In this document: piece by piece, positions 57,701-64,000 of the stretch
Layout: the number at the start of each line of letters is the position of its first letter
Numbering within the stretch: the first letter of the stretch is position 1
Assembly (NCBI RefSeq): GCF_000699445.3
Contig: NC_067199.1
Location: 32,348,902 to 32,412,901 of the forward strand
Source of the DNA: Schistosoma haematobium
Taxonomy: Eukaryota; Platyhelminthes; Trematoda; Strigeidida; Schistosomatidae
DNA: 64,000 nucleotides
Direction of reading: 5' to 3'
Notes under the pieces: generated by a model
Databases searched by the model: none
What the model was told of the DNA's origin: nothing
What the model saw: the letters and a program-made list of their open reading frames with translations, nothing else
Made by a program: the position numbers and the translations under genes

Positions 57701-58437
57701 TCGACCACTTATTATTGAAAGTCTGTAACGTGATGTGATGTTGGTTGAGCTGTATCGATCAGATTGCAATTCGAACAGTAGTTTGGGTGATTCTATATTA
57801 AAATGCGCTTTTTTAGATGTTAGTTGTTTGAGAGCGATAAGCAGGAATACCTCAACACATAAATCATAGCTGCTATCCATTAGCAAAGTGAATCTGCTTC
57901 AGCATGACAAGAACCAACATTTAAGGACTACCCAAACTGCAAATACTTACGTATATGTAGTGATTTATACTTGGCTTATAATTTTATCAGGTCAGTTGTT
58001 GTTTCTGATCAAATTCCTCATCTTGTGCTAGCCTTTTCTTTTTCAAAAAGTACTACATTAGTCGTCCAACGTAAACCAAATTAGGTCAAAAGTATATACA
58101 TAACGTAGCCAATCACAGCCACTGGAAAATAGTACTTATTATTTCACCCACACTTTATAAACATTATTGATTCACTGAAATAAAACATTCCTTTTTTTTC
58201 TTGTTTATCTTTTTTTCCCAAGTTACCATAGTCGAGTATACTAGTCAAAAAGACCATTTATTTCTTGTAGCGGGAGTATGTTACATTATTTCTGCTCTAT
58301 TACATTTGGGATTATGTCGATATTCATGTTTTCCAAAATATTCTAAATCTAGTACAAACAAACAGAGAACTAATGACTACGATGATGCAAGTCATTTTGA
58401 AGATCCATATGCTAAATGTTTTCCATGTTCTTCCTAA
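28012..58437 (+). CDS. Monocarboxylate-transporter-like MFS protein (SLC16 family), complete spliced gene
   Basis: Nine exons: 28012-28119, 35778-35970, 39282-39425, 41811-42211, 44981-45107, 47618-48559, 50579-50764, 56791-56916, 58223-58437. They join in phase to 2442 nt, or 813 aa plus TAA. Family marks: DSGWGWIIV at TM1 (SLC16 signature), [20 protein letters not shown] at TM4-5, [11 protein letters not shown] at TM8, and [11 protein letters not shown] at TM11. Twelve membrane segments can be placed: 1-6 at about 42-216 and 7-12 at about 591-765. Between them lies a hydrophilic loop of about 370 residues, far longer than in human MCT1-4. MCT1 uses Lys38 in TM1 and Asp302/Arg306 in TM8; here the arginine is kept (R646), the aspartate position is histidine (H642) and the lysine position is glycine. 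The substrate is therefore unknown and classical proton-lactate transport is not assured. The first exon is the least certain part. Confidence 0.88.
28269..28376 (+). mobile_element. Very short RTE 3'-end insertion
   Basis: 28275-28370 is the last ~70 bp of the RTE coding end (CAGGATAGGGTTGGATGG ... GCTCCTCCACGA) plus a GTAA(ATAA)n tail. TGAAAG flanks both sides (28269-28274, 28371-28376), a possible 6-bp target duplication. It lies in MCT intron 1. Confidence 0.75.
28690..29035. repeat. Inverted pair of SINE copies
   Basis: 28690-28880 is a minus-strand copy with tail, hammerhead region, box-B-like GGATCCGAACCC and CTCGCGCGCGAACGCTTAAC. 28880-29035 is a plus-strand copy from GAATCCCGCGAGCGAGAT through the hammerhead region to the GTTCATGATCTCAATC tail. 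Hammerhead cores are TTGAGGA (minus; C3 changed) and CTGAAAA (plus; G8 changed), so both are predicted inactive. Confidence 0.8.
29546..30029 (-). mobile_element. Solo LTR-like element, minus strand
   Basis: Reverse-complement homologue of 40575-41101. Read on the minus strand it begins TGTTATATCCGAGCG and ends GCCGGACA, the TG...CA ends of an LTR; an AATAAA (GAAATAAATGATTCG) lies in its 3' half. No coding region is attached and the five bases on either side do not match (GTTTA, CTTTT), so a clean solo-LTR duplication is not shown. Confidence 0.72.
30030..31771. other. MCT intron 1, unassigned
   Basis: AT-rich, no recognised element. About 31410-31450 resembles 46315-46345 (GAATTCTGTCG(G/A)TCAA), a possible minor dispersed repeat. 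Confidence 0.4.
31772..32080 (-). mobile_element. Possible second LTR family (solo LTR), low confidence
   Basis: On the minus strand the block has a TATA-like AT-rich start, GTTAATAAATCTTCAC with an AATAAA, then a GC-richer end closing GCGTTACCGACA. This layout resembles an LTR ending in CA, but there is no second copy in the window to define the ends. Confidence 0.35.
32081..33689. other. MCT intron 1, with a minor repeat
   Basis: Mostly unassigned. 32955-33120 resembles 36430-36550: both contain TTTGCACATCTTCCT followed by a pyrimidine-rich stretch with similar spacing. No coding function is seen. Confidence 0.4.
33690..34462 (+). mobile_element. Penelope-like element 3' fragment flanked by 86-bp inverted repeats
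   Basis: Arms 33690-33775 and 34377-34462 are reverse complements with four mismatches in 86. Between them is the GIY-YIG endonuclease frame. Penelope-like elements typically carry such an inverted partial repeat at the insertion boundary. The reverse transcriptase part is absent, so this is a 5'-truncated, non-autonomous copy. It lies in MCT intron 1, sense orientation. Confidence 0.85.
33855..34244 (+). CDS. GIY-YIG endonuclease domain of a Penelope-like element
   Basis: 129 codons. [10 protein letters not shown] at about residues 18-27, [20 protein letters not shown] at 31-50 (YIG and the following arginine kept), [13 protein letters not shown] at about 68-80 and [16 protein letters not shown] near the end. 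This spacing is that of the C-terminal GIY-YIG nuclease of Penelope-like retroelements (Perere-10/Cercyon type in schistosomes). The first codon is internal to the original protein and carries no start signal. Cysteines around residues 18-31 suggest the usual CCHH-like finger before the domain. It may still fold, but has no RT partner here. Confidence 0.82.
   Translation: MFHQKPKQHESDCVTSHCVYQFTRMCGNTYIGRSNRDLQLRVGEHIPKWLQEQMDSNGQIRSQDRQTSSSIEKHLIETGHKADIKPAFVVLYKSLQGRILRFIEALTIRKLKPPLCVQKQFVLTLNLPW
34463..35777. other. End of MCT intron 1
   Basis: AT-rich; 35228-35290 is a scrap of SINE tail (TTCAGTGCTTACAGGTTTTC ... GGTTCATAATCTCAA). The acceptor TTATTTCAG ends at 35777. Confidence 0.5.
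35778..35970 (+). CDS. MCT-like gene exon 2 (TM1 and start of TM2)
   Basis: Phase 0 in, phase 1 out (CTG before GTAGTC). Encodes [15 protein letters not shown] ... [15 protein letters not shown], then the extracellular turn and [18 protein letters not shown] just after NDQ could look like a donor, but reading through gives the QPGFF...TGAFVSP sequence expected of TM2. Confidence 0.88.
37250..39062 (-). mobile_element. RTE/SR2 LINE fragment with 5' end but no 3' end, minus strand
   Basis: Read leftward from 39062 it has most of the 5' UTR (missing about 25 nt), a decayed endonuclease ([31 protein letters not shown] at 38666-38388), the linker (37695-37306: [45 protein letters not shown]), and stops at [14 protein letters not shown] near 37250. 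The RT and tail are missing, the reverse of the usual 5' truncation, so a later deletion is likely. It lies in MCT intron 2. Confidence 0.85.
38261..38356 (-). mobile_element. RTE 3'-end scrap inside the endonuclease of another RTE copy
   Basis: Minus-strand sequence matching the far 3' end of the element (AGTGGATAGGACATACATTG ... CATCACGAGGCAAGCGCTTA, then AGGAGTAAGTAA) sits in the middle of the endonuclease frame of the 37.25-39.06 kb copy and replaces about 20 bp of it. It is internally deleted too. Confidence 0.75.
39282..39425 (+). CDS. MCT-like gene exon 3 (TM2-TM4)
   Basis: Phase 1 in and out. Encodes [40 protein letters not shown] and [10 protein letters not shown]: the end of TM2, the short cytosolic turn, TM3 and the start of TM4. 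Confidence 0.9.
40575..41101 (+). mobile_element. Solo LTR-like element, plus strand
   Basis: Begins TGTTATATCCGAGTGG and ends AAAGTCAGACA. It is homologous along its length to the minus-strand block at 29546-30029. Shared internal marks include TTATTTCCTATTTTATGGT, GGACTCAAGTGGA and GGACATAGGACCAATAAGG. A short tandem (GATCTGCTCTGATTC twice, 40897-40931) is private to this copy. No target duplication is visible. It lies in MCT intron 3. Confidence 0.72.
41266..41445 (-). mobile_element. Diverged LTR fragment, inverted to its neighbour
   Basis: Homologous to 29600-29790 in the same orientation (GGCCTAGAGTCTCGATTGGT, AGTTCAGAACACAAGCC, TATATACCAATCAA), and so inverted relative to 40575-41101 next to it. 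41150-41200 between them (GATGGAATCCAGAATGCACG) may be a decayed piece of the hammerhead repeat. Confidence 0.6.
41811..42211 (+). CDS. MCT-like gene exon 4 (TM4-TM6, start of central loop)
   Basis: Phase 1 in, phase 0 out at GTAAGT. Encodes [60 protein letters not shown] and then a polar acidic stretch ([17 protein letters not shown]). RxxASGLAxSGxGVGT plus GWR is the most diagnostic SLC16 segment in the gene. Confidence 0.93.
42327..42440 (-). mobile_element. RTE 5' UTR scrap
   Basis: Matches the 5' UTR part of the RTE copy at 38.95-39.06 kb (GAATTTTTCTGGTT, then a CCCCG-containing block, then TCCC.GCT(C/T)GGGACC). Only this 5' piece is present. It lies in MCT intron 4. Confidence 0.55.
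43742..43869. repeat. 128-bp inverted-repeat element enclosing a hammerhead core
   Basis: 26-bp perfect inverted ends (43742-43767 and 43844-43869; AATAGTTGAAATCATGAGTC...). The interior is the SINE tail and hammerhead region on the minus strand (43796-43839). The hammerhead has stem II GTCC/GGAC, GAAAC, a perfect palindromic stem III (ACGGCCGT) and a GTC triplet before CAGTG. The 5' core is TTGAGGA, so invariant C3 is changed and cleavage is not expected. The left edge matches 26969. It lies in MCT intron 4. Confidence 0.8.
44981..45107 (+). CDS. MCT-like gene exon 5 (central loop)
   Basis: Phase 0 in, phase 1 out at GTAATT. Encodes [18 protein letters not shown], then a charged EEKKERK and [12 protein letters not shown]. 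It is part of the cytosolic loop between TM6 and TM7. Confidence 0.82.
45108..47617 (+). other. MCT intron 5
   Basis: 45335-45400 is a SINE-tail scrap on the minus strand. 46260-46345 resembles 34670-34740 (TCATGTTT(C/G)TCTTGTC). Otherwise unassigned, with a purine-rich run (GAAAGAGAGAAAG) at 45725-45745. Confidence 0.45.
47618..48559 (+). CDS. MCT-like gene exon 6 (long hydrophilic loop, TM7, start of TM8)
   Basis: A 942-nt exon, phase 1 in and out. The first ~260 codons are Ser/Asn/Gln-rich and low in hydrophobic residues ([32 protein letters not shown] and similar), with no domain that I recognise. The end is membrane sequence: [30 protein letters not shown] and AVLIVMILS, matching SLC16 TM7 (FYIPYFFLPDYA) and early TM8. 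Confidence 0.9.
49090..49275 (-). repeat. SINE copy, minus strand, hammerhead 5' core intact
   Basis: Tail edge diverged; the hammerhead region on the minus strand has CTGAGGA (49148-49142) and GAAAC, but stem II is weak (ACCC against GGAC) and stem III is lost (ACAGTTAT). It is followed by GGTCCC...GAGACCGAGGGC (tRNA-like) and the head TTGATTGAAGTTAGACATGG. It lies in MCT intron 6. Confidence 0.7.
50579..50764 (+). CDS. MCT-like gene exon 7 (TM8-TM10)
   Basis: Phase 1 in and out. Encodes [20 protein letters not shown] (TM8), [18 protein letters not shown] (TM9) and [15 protein letters not shown] (TM10 start). The TM8 arginine of the MCT family is kept; the residue four before it is His where MCT1 has Asp302. 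Confidence 0.92.
51519..54771 (+). mobile_element. RTE/SR2-type LINE, copy 2, full-length with 9-bp target duplication
   Basis: The element spans 51528-54762; TCAGAAACT lies on both sides (51519-51527, 54763-54771). It has a 5' UTR, one 1007-codon frame (51717-54737) with two internal TGA codons (53817-53819 and 54408-54410), and a (GTAA)n tail. Domains: AP-like endonuclease at 24-270 ([49 protein letters not shown]); a lysine- and glutamate-rich linker; RT at about 520-830 ([55 protein letters not shown]); and a C-terminal WIGHTLRK / KRGRPKNTL segment. All catalytic motifs are readable. It lies in MCT intron 7, sense orientation. This is the reference copy for the other fragments here. Confidence 0.95.
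51717..54737 (+). pseudogene. RTE endonuclease-reverse transcriptase frame with two nonsense codons
   Basis: The first 700 codons are open to 53819. The stop lies where other copies read GGA, just before VRQGCL. The second stop replaces the TGG of the motif H-W-PDTIS. Otherwise there is no frameshift from ATG to the final TAA after NRRK. The protein would need both endonuclease and RT for target-primed reverse transcription, so as it stands only the endonuclease and the first RT motifs could be made. The second stop is shared with copy 1 and so predates at least one copying event. Confidence 0.9.
54772..56790 (+). other. Rest of MCT intron 7
   Basis: No recognised repeat or gene; 56065-56277 (+) is open but featureless. 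The acceptor TTTATTTAG ends at 56790. Confidence 0.5.
56791..56916 (+). CDS. MCT-like gene exon 8 (TM10-TM11)
   Basis: Phase 1 in and out. Encodes [40 protein letters not shown] and VA. This matches the SLC16 pattern PVLLVDLLGLERLSNAFGL...RGIASLLGPPIAG. Confidence 0.92.
56917..58222 (+). other. MCT intron 8
   Basis: No recognised element. A minus-strand open frame at 57620-57886 has no family features. The acceptor is pyrimidine-rich (TTTTTTTCCCAAG). Confidence 0.5.
58223..58437 (+). CDS. MCT-like gene terminal exon 9 (TM12 and cytosolic tail)
   Basis: Phase 1 in, ends at TAA 58435-58437. Encodes [36 protein letters not shown] and a short polar tail ending FPCSS. TM12 is where expected. The tail is cysteine-rich (five Cys in the last ~50 residues). 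Confidence 0.9.
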
Positions 58438-58699
58438 TAAATTGAAATTAACAAAAGTATTACTAATCTCTTTTTAGTCAAAAAATACTACTAAATTATA
58501 CTTTATACAAACTTTGATGATGATTGAAAGAAGAAAAAAAGACACTATTTTGTACCAAACATTATTTCCTGTTAATCCTTTTATTACATTTTTATAAGTA
58601 GTCTTTTTAATGCATGGATTAGTTTCTTTTTTATCATATATTGATCCCCTTAGACTAAATATTTCCGTAAAAATGTTTACAGTAATAATATGTATATTG

Positions 58700-58705
58700 A
58701 ATAAA
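58700..58705 (+). terminator. Candidate poly(A) signal of the MCT-like gene
   Basis: AATAAA 263 nt after the stop, followed by a run of nine A. An earlier AATAAA overlaps the stop codon (58436-58441) and is too close to be likely. Confidence 0.5.
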
Positions 58706-59786
58706 CGATATTCTTTCTAAAAAAAAACTCCCTTTACATTCAACTATAATGATGATTATTGTTATTAGGATGTGAAGAATGTGGGCTAGTTATAACAAAT
58801 ATTTATATTTGAATATTAAATCTGTTATAAGAATTTGCTAAACTTTGTCCTAAATTTCTCATGGTTATGTAGTATGACTCTGAAATGTCTTCTTTGAAAA
58901 TGAACATGAACAGATTACAAATGTTCAGTTACAGTTGTCATCGAATATTTACTCGATTATGTTGGAACCATCGAGTGAGAAATGCTGAGGTTAATCCTAG
59001 GCTAATAGATGAAGACTGTAGATTAATTGATAAGGTAGTTAATCTTTATTGAATCAAGTGTTTAGGATGTGTTTTATGTATCCTTAACTACTGTTTACCT
59101 TGACAAACTGTATCTACTGGTTGGAAGAAAGTGACCGAACCTAGACGTGGTACCAGTCAATAAGGTTATTGATGGTTTAAATGAGTTGGATTGGTTAGTG
59201 CAAACTACCTAGTGGAGGTGAGCACGAATACTGTGATCAATGATTAGAGATATTGGATGAGATGGTTCAGATTCTTTCGCAATAGTACAAATGGGTTCAC
59301 TCTTTTTCTTCTTTCAAATGATAAGATTTATAAGTCCATATTTTCTCTTCAAATCACATTGTCTATGCCTAATCTCTTATGGTGTTTAGTGCAAACATGT
59401 TGGATACACAACTGAATACCCATTTTATAATACAGGATCTGATAGGGTATGTGACTATACTATGAATTACTTGAACTTGTAATGAATCATGCTATTAATT
59501 CGAATCCCTTATTAGTGAATACATATAATTTGCCCCTATTTATTTAGATGTCTACTGACATATTATATTGATATACAAATGTTTGAAATATGTTGATTAC
59601 TAGACACTGGTCAGCTTGCTCTCATTTCAACACAATACATACTAGAATTATCTGATCCAATTCTGAATTTACTTCATTTTAATGCAATTGCTCATCATTG
59701 TAGAGCTAGCGGTGACACAATTCCGATATTGATCTAATACAACCATTATTTCACACCAGCTATGTCAATTCAATTTTGTTGCACAT

Positions 59787-59788
<2 letters not shown>

Positions 59789-59832
<44 letters not shown>
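59789..59832. repeat. (AT)22 microsatellite
   Basis: Uninterrupted AT dinucleotide repeat, 44 nt, ending before GGAAGTGG. Confidence 0.95.
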
Positions 59833-59834
<2 letters not shown>

Positions 59835-60684
59835 AAGTGGAGGGATAGCTAATTATTGTAAACAGATCCTCAACAGGTAAGAAATCAGTTTCTCTAATGA
59901 TGTTCAAGTCTAGGCTTCCTCATGACATCATTCTGAATTATTAATAAAACGTGTATTGTCACGTACTTCCGATATGACTTATGTTCCCTTGTCATAAATT
60001 TTGTTGTACATAAGCCCAAGATATTGGTTAAGGCCATAATACTTTGAGTTACATGGCTGTTTAAACTTCAGCATTTGGCTGTTCGAATTCGTTACAGACA
60101 ATACCGTTCATTATTTAGTAGGAACACCGTCTCTCATGGACAGGTTGTTAGTATCTTATTTTAGCTATCTGTTCGCCATATGATAGATTTGGCTACACAT
60201 TCGGTTGCCTGTTAAGTACATAGACGATATTTTTGAAGTAATGTTTATTTCATACTTACATTAAAATTTATGTGGCACAGTCAGTGCCACCAAACAATTA
60301 CGTTTTTTTGTTAGCACCATGATGAAACTTCGCAGATAATTGTCAGATTTGAACTATTGTCCTATATTACACGTTTCTGAACTTTCGTATACTCACTCAC
60401 TGCCGCATATACTGAGATTCATGACTAAGCTACACTGCCCAATGTGATTGTCCCCTCTTTTTCAAACAACAGATCTGTAGAATATCTCATGAGACCACAA
60501 AATAGATAATAAGTCATTGGTAAATATAAGCAAAAAAAGCTCAAATGTAATACATCTTTGATGAAAGGATTGGAAGTGATTTGCTTCATCCAGGAGATCA
60601 ATAACGTATGCTGAATTTCAAAACTCCAGATCGGTTAGCGGGAGCGATTTTTAAAATTTCATCACAAGTCACAAGAGTTTGTAG

Positions 60685-60990
60685 ATCACCAACGTAGATG
60701 ATCTATGTCGAAATGATTGGACACCTTCTCGAGTTAGACGTGAATGGTGTGACAAACTAGCTAATGTCGAAGTCACACCTCATGGTCAGCACCTTACGTG
60801 GACTACCCCATTGACGTATCAAGGTACCATAGATGCTCTGAAGACTGTGCAACACAGAGGACGTTATTACAGAAATATATTAGTTAAAATAGATACAAGC
60901 GAAAGTGAGACCACTGCCGCATGGGCCAGTCCATGGCATACGATTAACTGGTGCGCGTTGGTCACCCCTGATCTTGACGAGGATCGATGA
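60685..60990 (+). pseudogene. Unrecognised 101-codon open stretch without a start codon
   Basis: Open between a TAG at 60682-60684 and a TGA at 60988-60990, with no ATG. Composition is protein-like (SRVRREWCDKLANVEVTPHG, QHRGRYYRNILVKID, ETTAAWASPWHTINWC), with four tryptophans in the second half or so. It may be a fragment of a retroelement gag or a degraded exon. I recognise no family. Confidence 0.35.
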
Positions 60991-62148
60991 TTTGCTCGAT
61001 ATTCAATGACCCAACTGCAGGATAATTTGCTAGGGCTTAGTGACATTTCGCTGGCCCTACAAGTTTAAATGTACATTTTCGGTGTGTTGATCAGGGTTTC
61101 GTTGGGGTATTTCGAGAGTCTATAATACGGAACTATTTGCTTATTAGCTTCTACCAATAGTCGCTGATTGAATGACAGATATATTAGTTATTAACGAAAC
61201 TGGAAGAATGTTTACAGGCAATCTGGATTTTAAACCATTCTAGACTTCAGCATATGAATTTTTACCGACAGTAATTCAGTCTTCTAAAGAGGAGGTAGGC
61301 TGCCCTGCTGTTGTAGGATGACAGTCGACATTGATGGCAAATGTGGGGGTTAGGCTGCTGCTAGAATACGTTCAGGGTATCTTTTTACCTATGAATAAAA
61401 TTTCAAACCGCTTGTATGTTTGATAATAATCTGACAGGAGTACCGTGATGAGAAGTTTAAGCATAAACGAGTAACATGGATTTCTGGTTTACTCACCTCC
61501 ATTTGTGTGCATTGATAGACAATCTGTAATGCGCGGGAAACGCCTTTGACCAGGAACAAATAAACCAGTCTCGGAATATATCAACCTCCAGAACTTAGGA
61601 TTCTTGAACTATGGTGCTTACGTCAACTGACTAACTGCTACAAGAATTAAAAATTGATATTTTGCCTTAAAACAAAAATTCAAAATACATTTAGCTTTTT
61701 ACCAATAGCTCAGAATGATACTAAGTATTGAAGTGGACATACATCACAGGAAATTTCGTTATGATTGAGAGTAAATTTTGGTCTGGTAATTCTGGCAATA
61801 CAAAACAGCAATATTAATGATGACCTATTTACTTTCAACAGAAGATACAAGATGGAGGAGTAAATTAATCTTATGGTGACGCATAGGTTCAGTGAATTTC
61901 TTAACAACAATAAAGAGCCATATCGTCTCTTTTCCGCGACATTATATTTATAACCATGTTTGGTATCTGAGAATAAATGTCACAATGTGGTGTTTATCTG
62001 AAATAATGATTCTTCTGTACTTGATAACTGCTTGGTTACGAATTCCAATTACAATACGTTCGTTCGTGCCCATATATTTCTTGGTTAAATTGCGTTATTT
62101 CTGGGATTCCCAGTTTGTTCTGTAATTCAAAAACTCCTAATCATCACA

Positions 62149-64000
62149 TTGGTGTCGCGATGGAGGTTTGAAATCTGGAGCATAACCAAGAAAGATGTGA
62201 AGGGTGATAAAATTGTGACACACTCCTTCACATTCGTAGAACAAGAAGCTTACAGCTTATTAAAAACGTTGGCATGCCCAGAAAAGCCTATCTCACTTCC
62301 TTTTGCAACTCTTAAGGAACCACTATTAAATAATGTAAAATGCACCAGTTTTGGATGCCGTGAGATAGCAAAATTTCACATGATTATTCGTCAGAATAAC
62401 CAAAAGGTTAGTAAATTCATCCTTGAATTGCAAAGACAAGCTGCCAAATGTAGTTTGGTGATCAACTTCATGTGCAGCTAAGGGATCGATTAATTGCAAG
62501 AATTAACATACCGGCTCTGAAAAGTTCTTAAGAATGCCGAACTGTTTTTTTAAGATGCCAAAACTGTGTGTATTAACTACGAAGCAGTGAATGAATTTGA
62601 TATCCAGTCGATGAAAATTTCTAATACTTTACTCAGTTGCCATGATGAAATACAATCTCAAGGTCAGTTGATCTTGAGTTCGTTTACTAGTGGTTCCCAT
62701 TCTTGTGAAAATATGAAAGGTGATTCAACAAGGAATGGCAAAGCAAACCACAAAGGTAAGAGCAAGCTGGGTAAATGTTTATCCTGTGGCAAATTTCATT
62801 TTCGTAATTCATGTGCATTTCTTAATGCTAAATGTTTTAAATGTGGTAATATAGGATACATTCATTCAGTATGCAAAACTACTGTTCATTTTGGTTTATG
62901 AATTACTAAACCTTGTCATATAGATCCCATCATTTCGTCTGTTCCTAATGATCATTTATCTTTGTCCACCATTTTGGAAGGTGATGCTCATATTCAAAAG
63001 CGATTATATACATCGCTTGGTTCATTTCATGACTGTATTGTAGACACAGGCAGTATAGAGTCCATTGTTTCATTCAAGAATTTGAAATCTTTAGATCCTA
63101 ACGATGTGACACGACCCATTTAAGTCTCGATATTGGGGATTACTGGACACATGCTGCCCATACGAGGATGCTGTGAATTGCTAATAAGAGATGATAATTC
63201 ACACATACCTTATGAATTCTTAGTTAGCGAAACAGGACTGTCAGTATTGGGTTTAAAGAATTTGAGAAGGCTTGAAGTTGAGTTTTCTTTACTAATTTCT
63301 AAGGAAAATTCTGACGCTTTACTTAAATACTTGATAGCTGCATGTGCTAAATGCAGTGGATGTAGGAAAATTTAGCCTATAAAACTTCAAGTGCAGGGTG
63401 ATCCAGTCTTCCTTAAAAGACGAATGATTCCTTATGGTCTTCGAGAAACAGTACATAGGACATTGAATGATTTGTGTGCGAAATCCATGATCGAACCGAT
63501 TCAGTCTCACCATGGGGTACTCCCATTGTTGCTCTATTGAAGCCAGACGGCAAGACCCCTAGAATATGTAGTGACGATGGATTAACACTGAACTGCCATT
63601 TGTTGAAACAAACGTGCACGATGGTAGAGGCTGAAGATATTCTAAATAGACATCACGGTTCTAAAGTGTTCTCGAAAGTTGACCTAAAAGATGCTTATCT
63701 TAAAATCCCTTTAGATCAGTCTTCATCTATTTTGTCGACAATTAACACTTCTTTTGGTCTGTTCAAATACAATTTCCTTCCGTTTGGTCTAAGTTGTCCT
63801 CCAGCCATATTTCAGGGAGTTATGAAAAATGTAGTGATCTTGAACGTGTTGAGGTTTATCAAGATGATCTCATTGTTCATAGTTCTGATAAGGTAGTTCA
63901 TGACCAGAAACTTGTTTGCTTTATTGCGTCGTTTAATTGGGATGAATATTACAGTGAATCCAAATAAGTGTTCATTTTGTGTATCTAGTTTCGAATGTCT
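62149..64000 (+). mobile_element. Ty3/gypsy LTR retrotransposon, gag-protease-RT part, decayed, runs off window
   Basis: Pieces in order: gag (62149-62481; VSKFILELQRQAAKCSL, continuing in another frame with LRDRLIARINIPAL); nucleocapsid with two zinc knuckles (62566-62901; CLSCGKFHFRNSC, CFKCGNIGYIHSVC); protease (about 62990-63370; IVDTGSIESIVSF with the DTGS active site); and RT (63390-64000; RRMIPYGLRETVHRTL, PRICSDDGLTLN, FSKVDLKDAYLKIPLD, FLPFGLSCPPAIFQ, YQDDLIVHSSD, VNPNKCSFC). At least four frame breaks or stops interrupt it, so it is inactive. The first knuckle lacks the usual CX2CX4HX4C histidine spacing. The family looks like the Saci/Boudicca-type gypsy elements of schistosomes; RNase H and integrase would lie beyond the edge. 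Confidence 0.88.

Larger units (their letters stand above)
58706..62148. other. Intergenic, mostly unassigned
   Basis: Contains an (AT)n run and a ~100-codon open stretch (see separate entries). The region just before 62149 (about 61.6-62.1 kb) would be where a 5' LTR of the gypsy copy should lie, but I could not define one. TGGTGTCGCG at 62150-62159 is a possible primer-binding site. Confidence 0.35.

Noticed and set aside
59789..59832. CRISPR-like or regulatory repeat array
   Set aside because: It is a simple AT dinucleotide run; no spaced direct repeats occur anywhere in the window and the DNA is eukaryotic.
58706..62148. A fourth host gene between the transporter and the gypsy copy
   Set aside because: Open frames are short, lack splice-consistent neighbours and show no known domain.

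Overview
The window looks like nuclear DNA of a blood fluke (Schistosoma). It is AT-rich, and it carries spliced animal genes with introns as short as 33-36 nt at a gene 5' end. Its dispersed repeats match families known from schistosomes: RTE/SR2-type and CR1-type LINEs, a Penelope-like GIY-YIG element, a Ty3/gypsy element, and a tRNA-like SINE with a hammerhead-ribozyme fold (the Smalpha arrangement). The RTE sequence type resembles that of the S. haematobium group, but this is recollection, not a search result.

Three host genes can be read. (1) 1-899 (-): N-terminal part of TEDC1, a centriole protein of the epsilon/delta-tubulin complex; it runs off the left edge. (2) 11671-23835 (+): a complete 11-exon GPKOW gene (G-patch plus KOW splicing factor), 452 aa after splicing; its first introns are 33-36 nt and later ones hold retroelements. 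(3) 28012-58437 (+): a 9-exon monocarboxylate-transporter-like (SLC16/MFS) gene, about 813 aa, whose 30 kb span is mostly retroelement-filled intron. Exon phases agree at every junction in both spliced genes.

Layout: 0.9-11.6 kb separates the divergent TEDC1 and GPKOW genes and is repeats: a decayed CR1-like LINE (1.7-3.6), a 64-bp-arm foldback (4.6), a diverged duplicated repeat (5.0-6.1), RTE copy 1 (6.4-8.9) and a minus-strand CR1-like LINE with a long open RT frame (9.9-11.4). GPKOW introns carry an unclassified ~0.5 kb element twice, once nested in an RTE fragment, plus SINEs and another RTE fragment. 23.8-28.0 kb is intergenic with SINEs and a 38-bp perfect palindrome. MCT introns carry two solo LTRs, a Penelope-like endonuclease fragment with 86-bp inverted ends, RTE fragments, and a nearly intact RTE (51.5-54.8) with a 9-bp target duplication. 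58.7-62.1 kb is mostly unassigned; 62.1-64.0 kb is a decayed gypsy gag-protease-RT running off the right edge.

The host genes do not form one pathway; they are neighbours only. I see no clearly new biological system. The items most worth checking are the hammerhead-bearing SINE copies and their inverted-repeat derivatives, a recombination or conversion tract between two RTE copies 45 kb apart, and a transporter with an unusually long central loop that lacks the lysine and aspartate used by MCT1.
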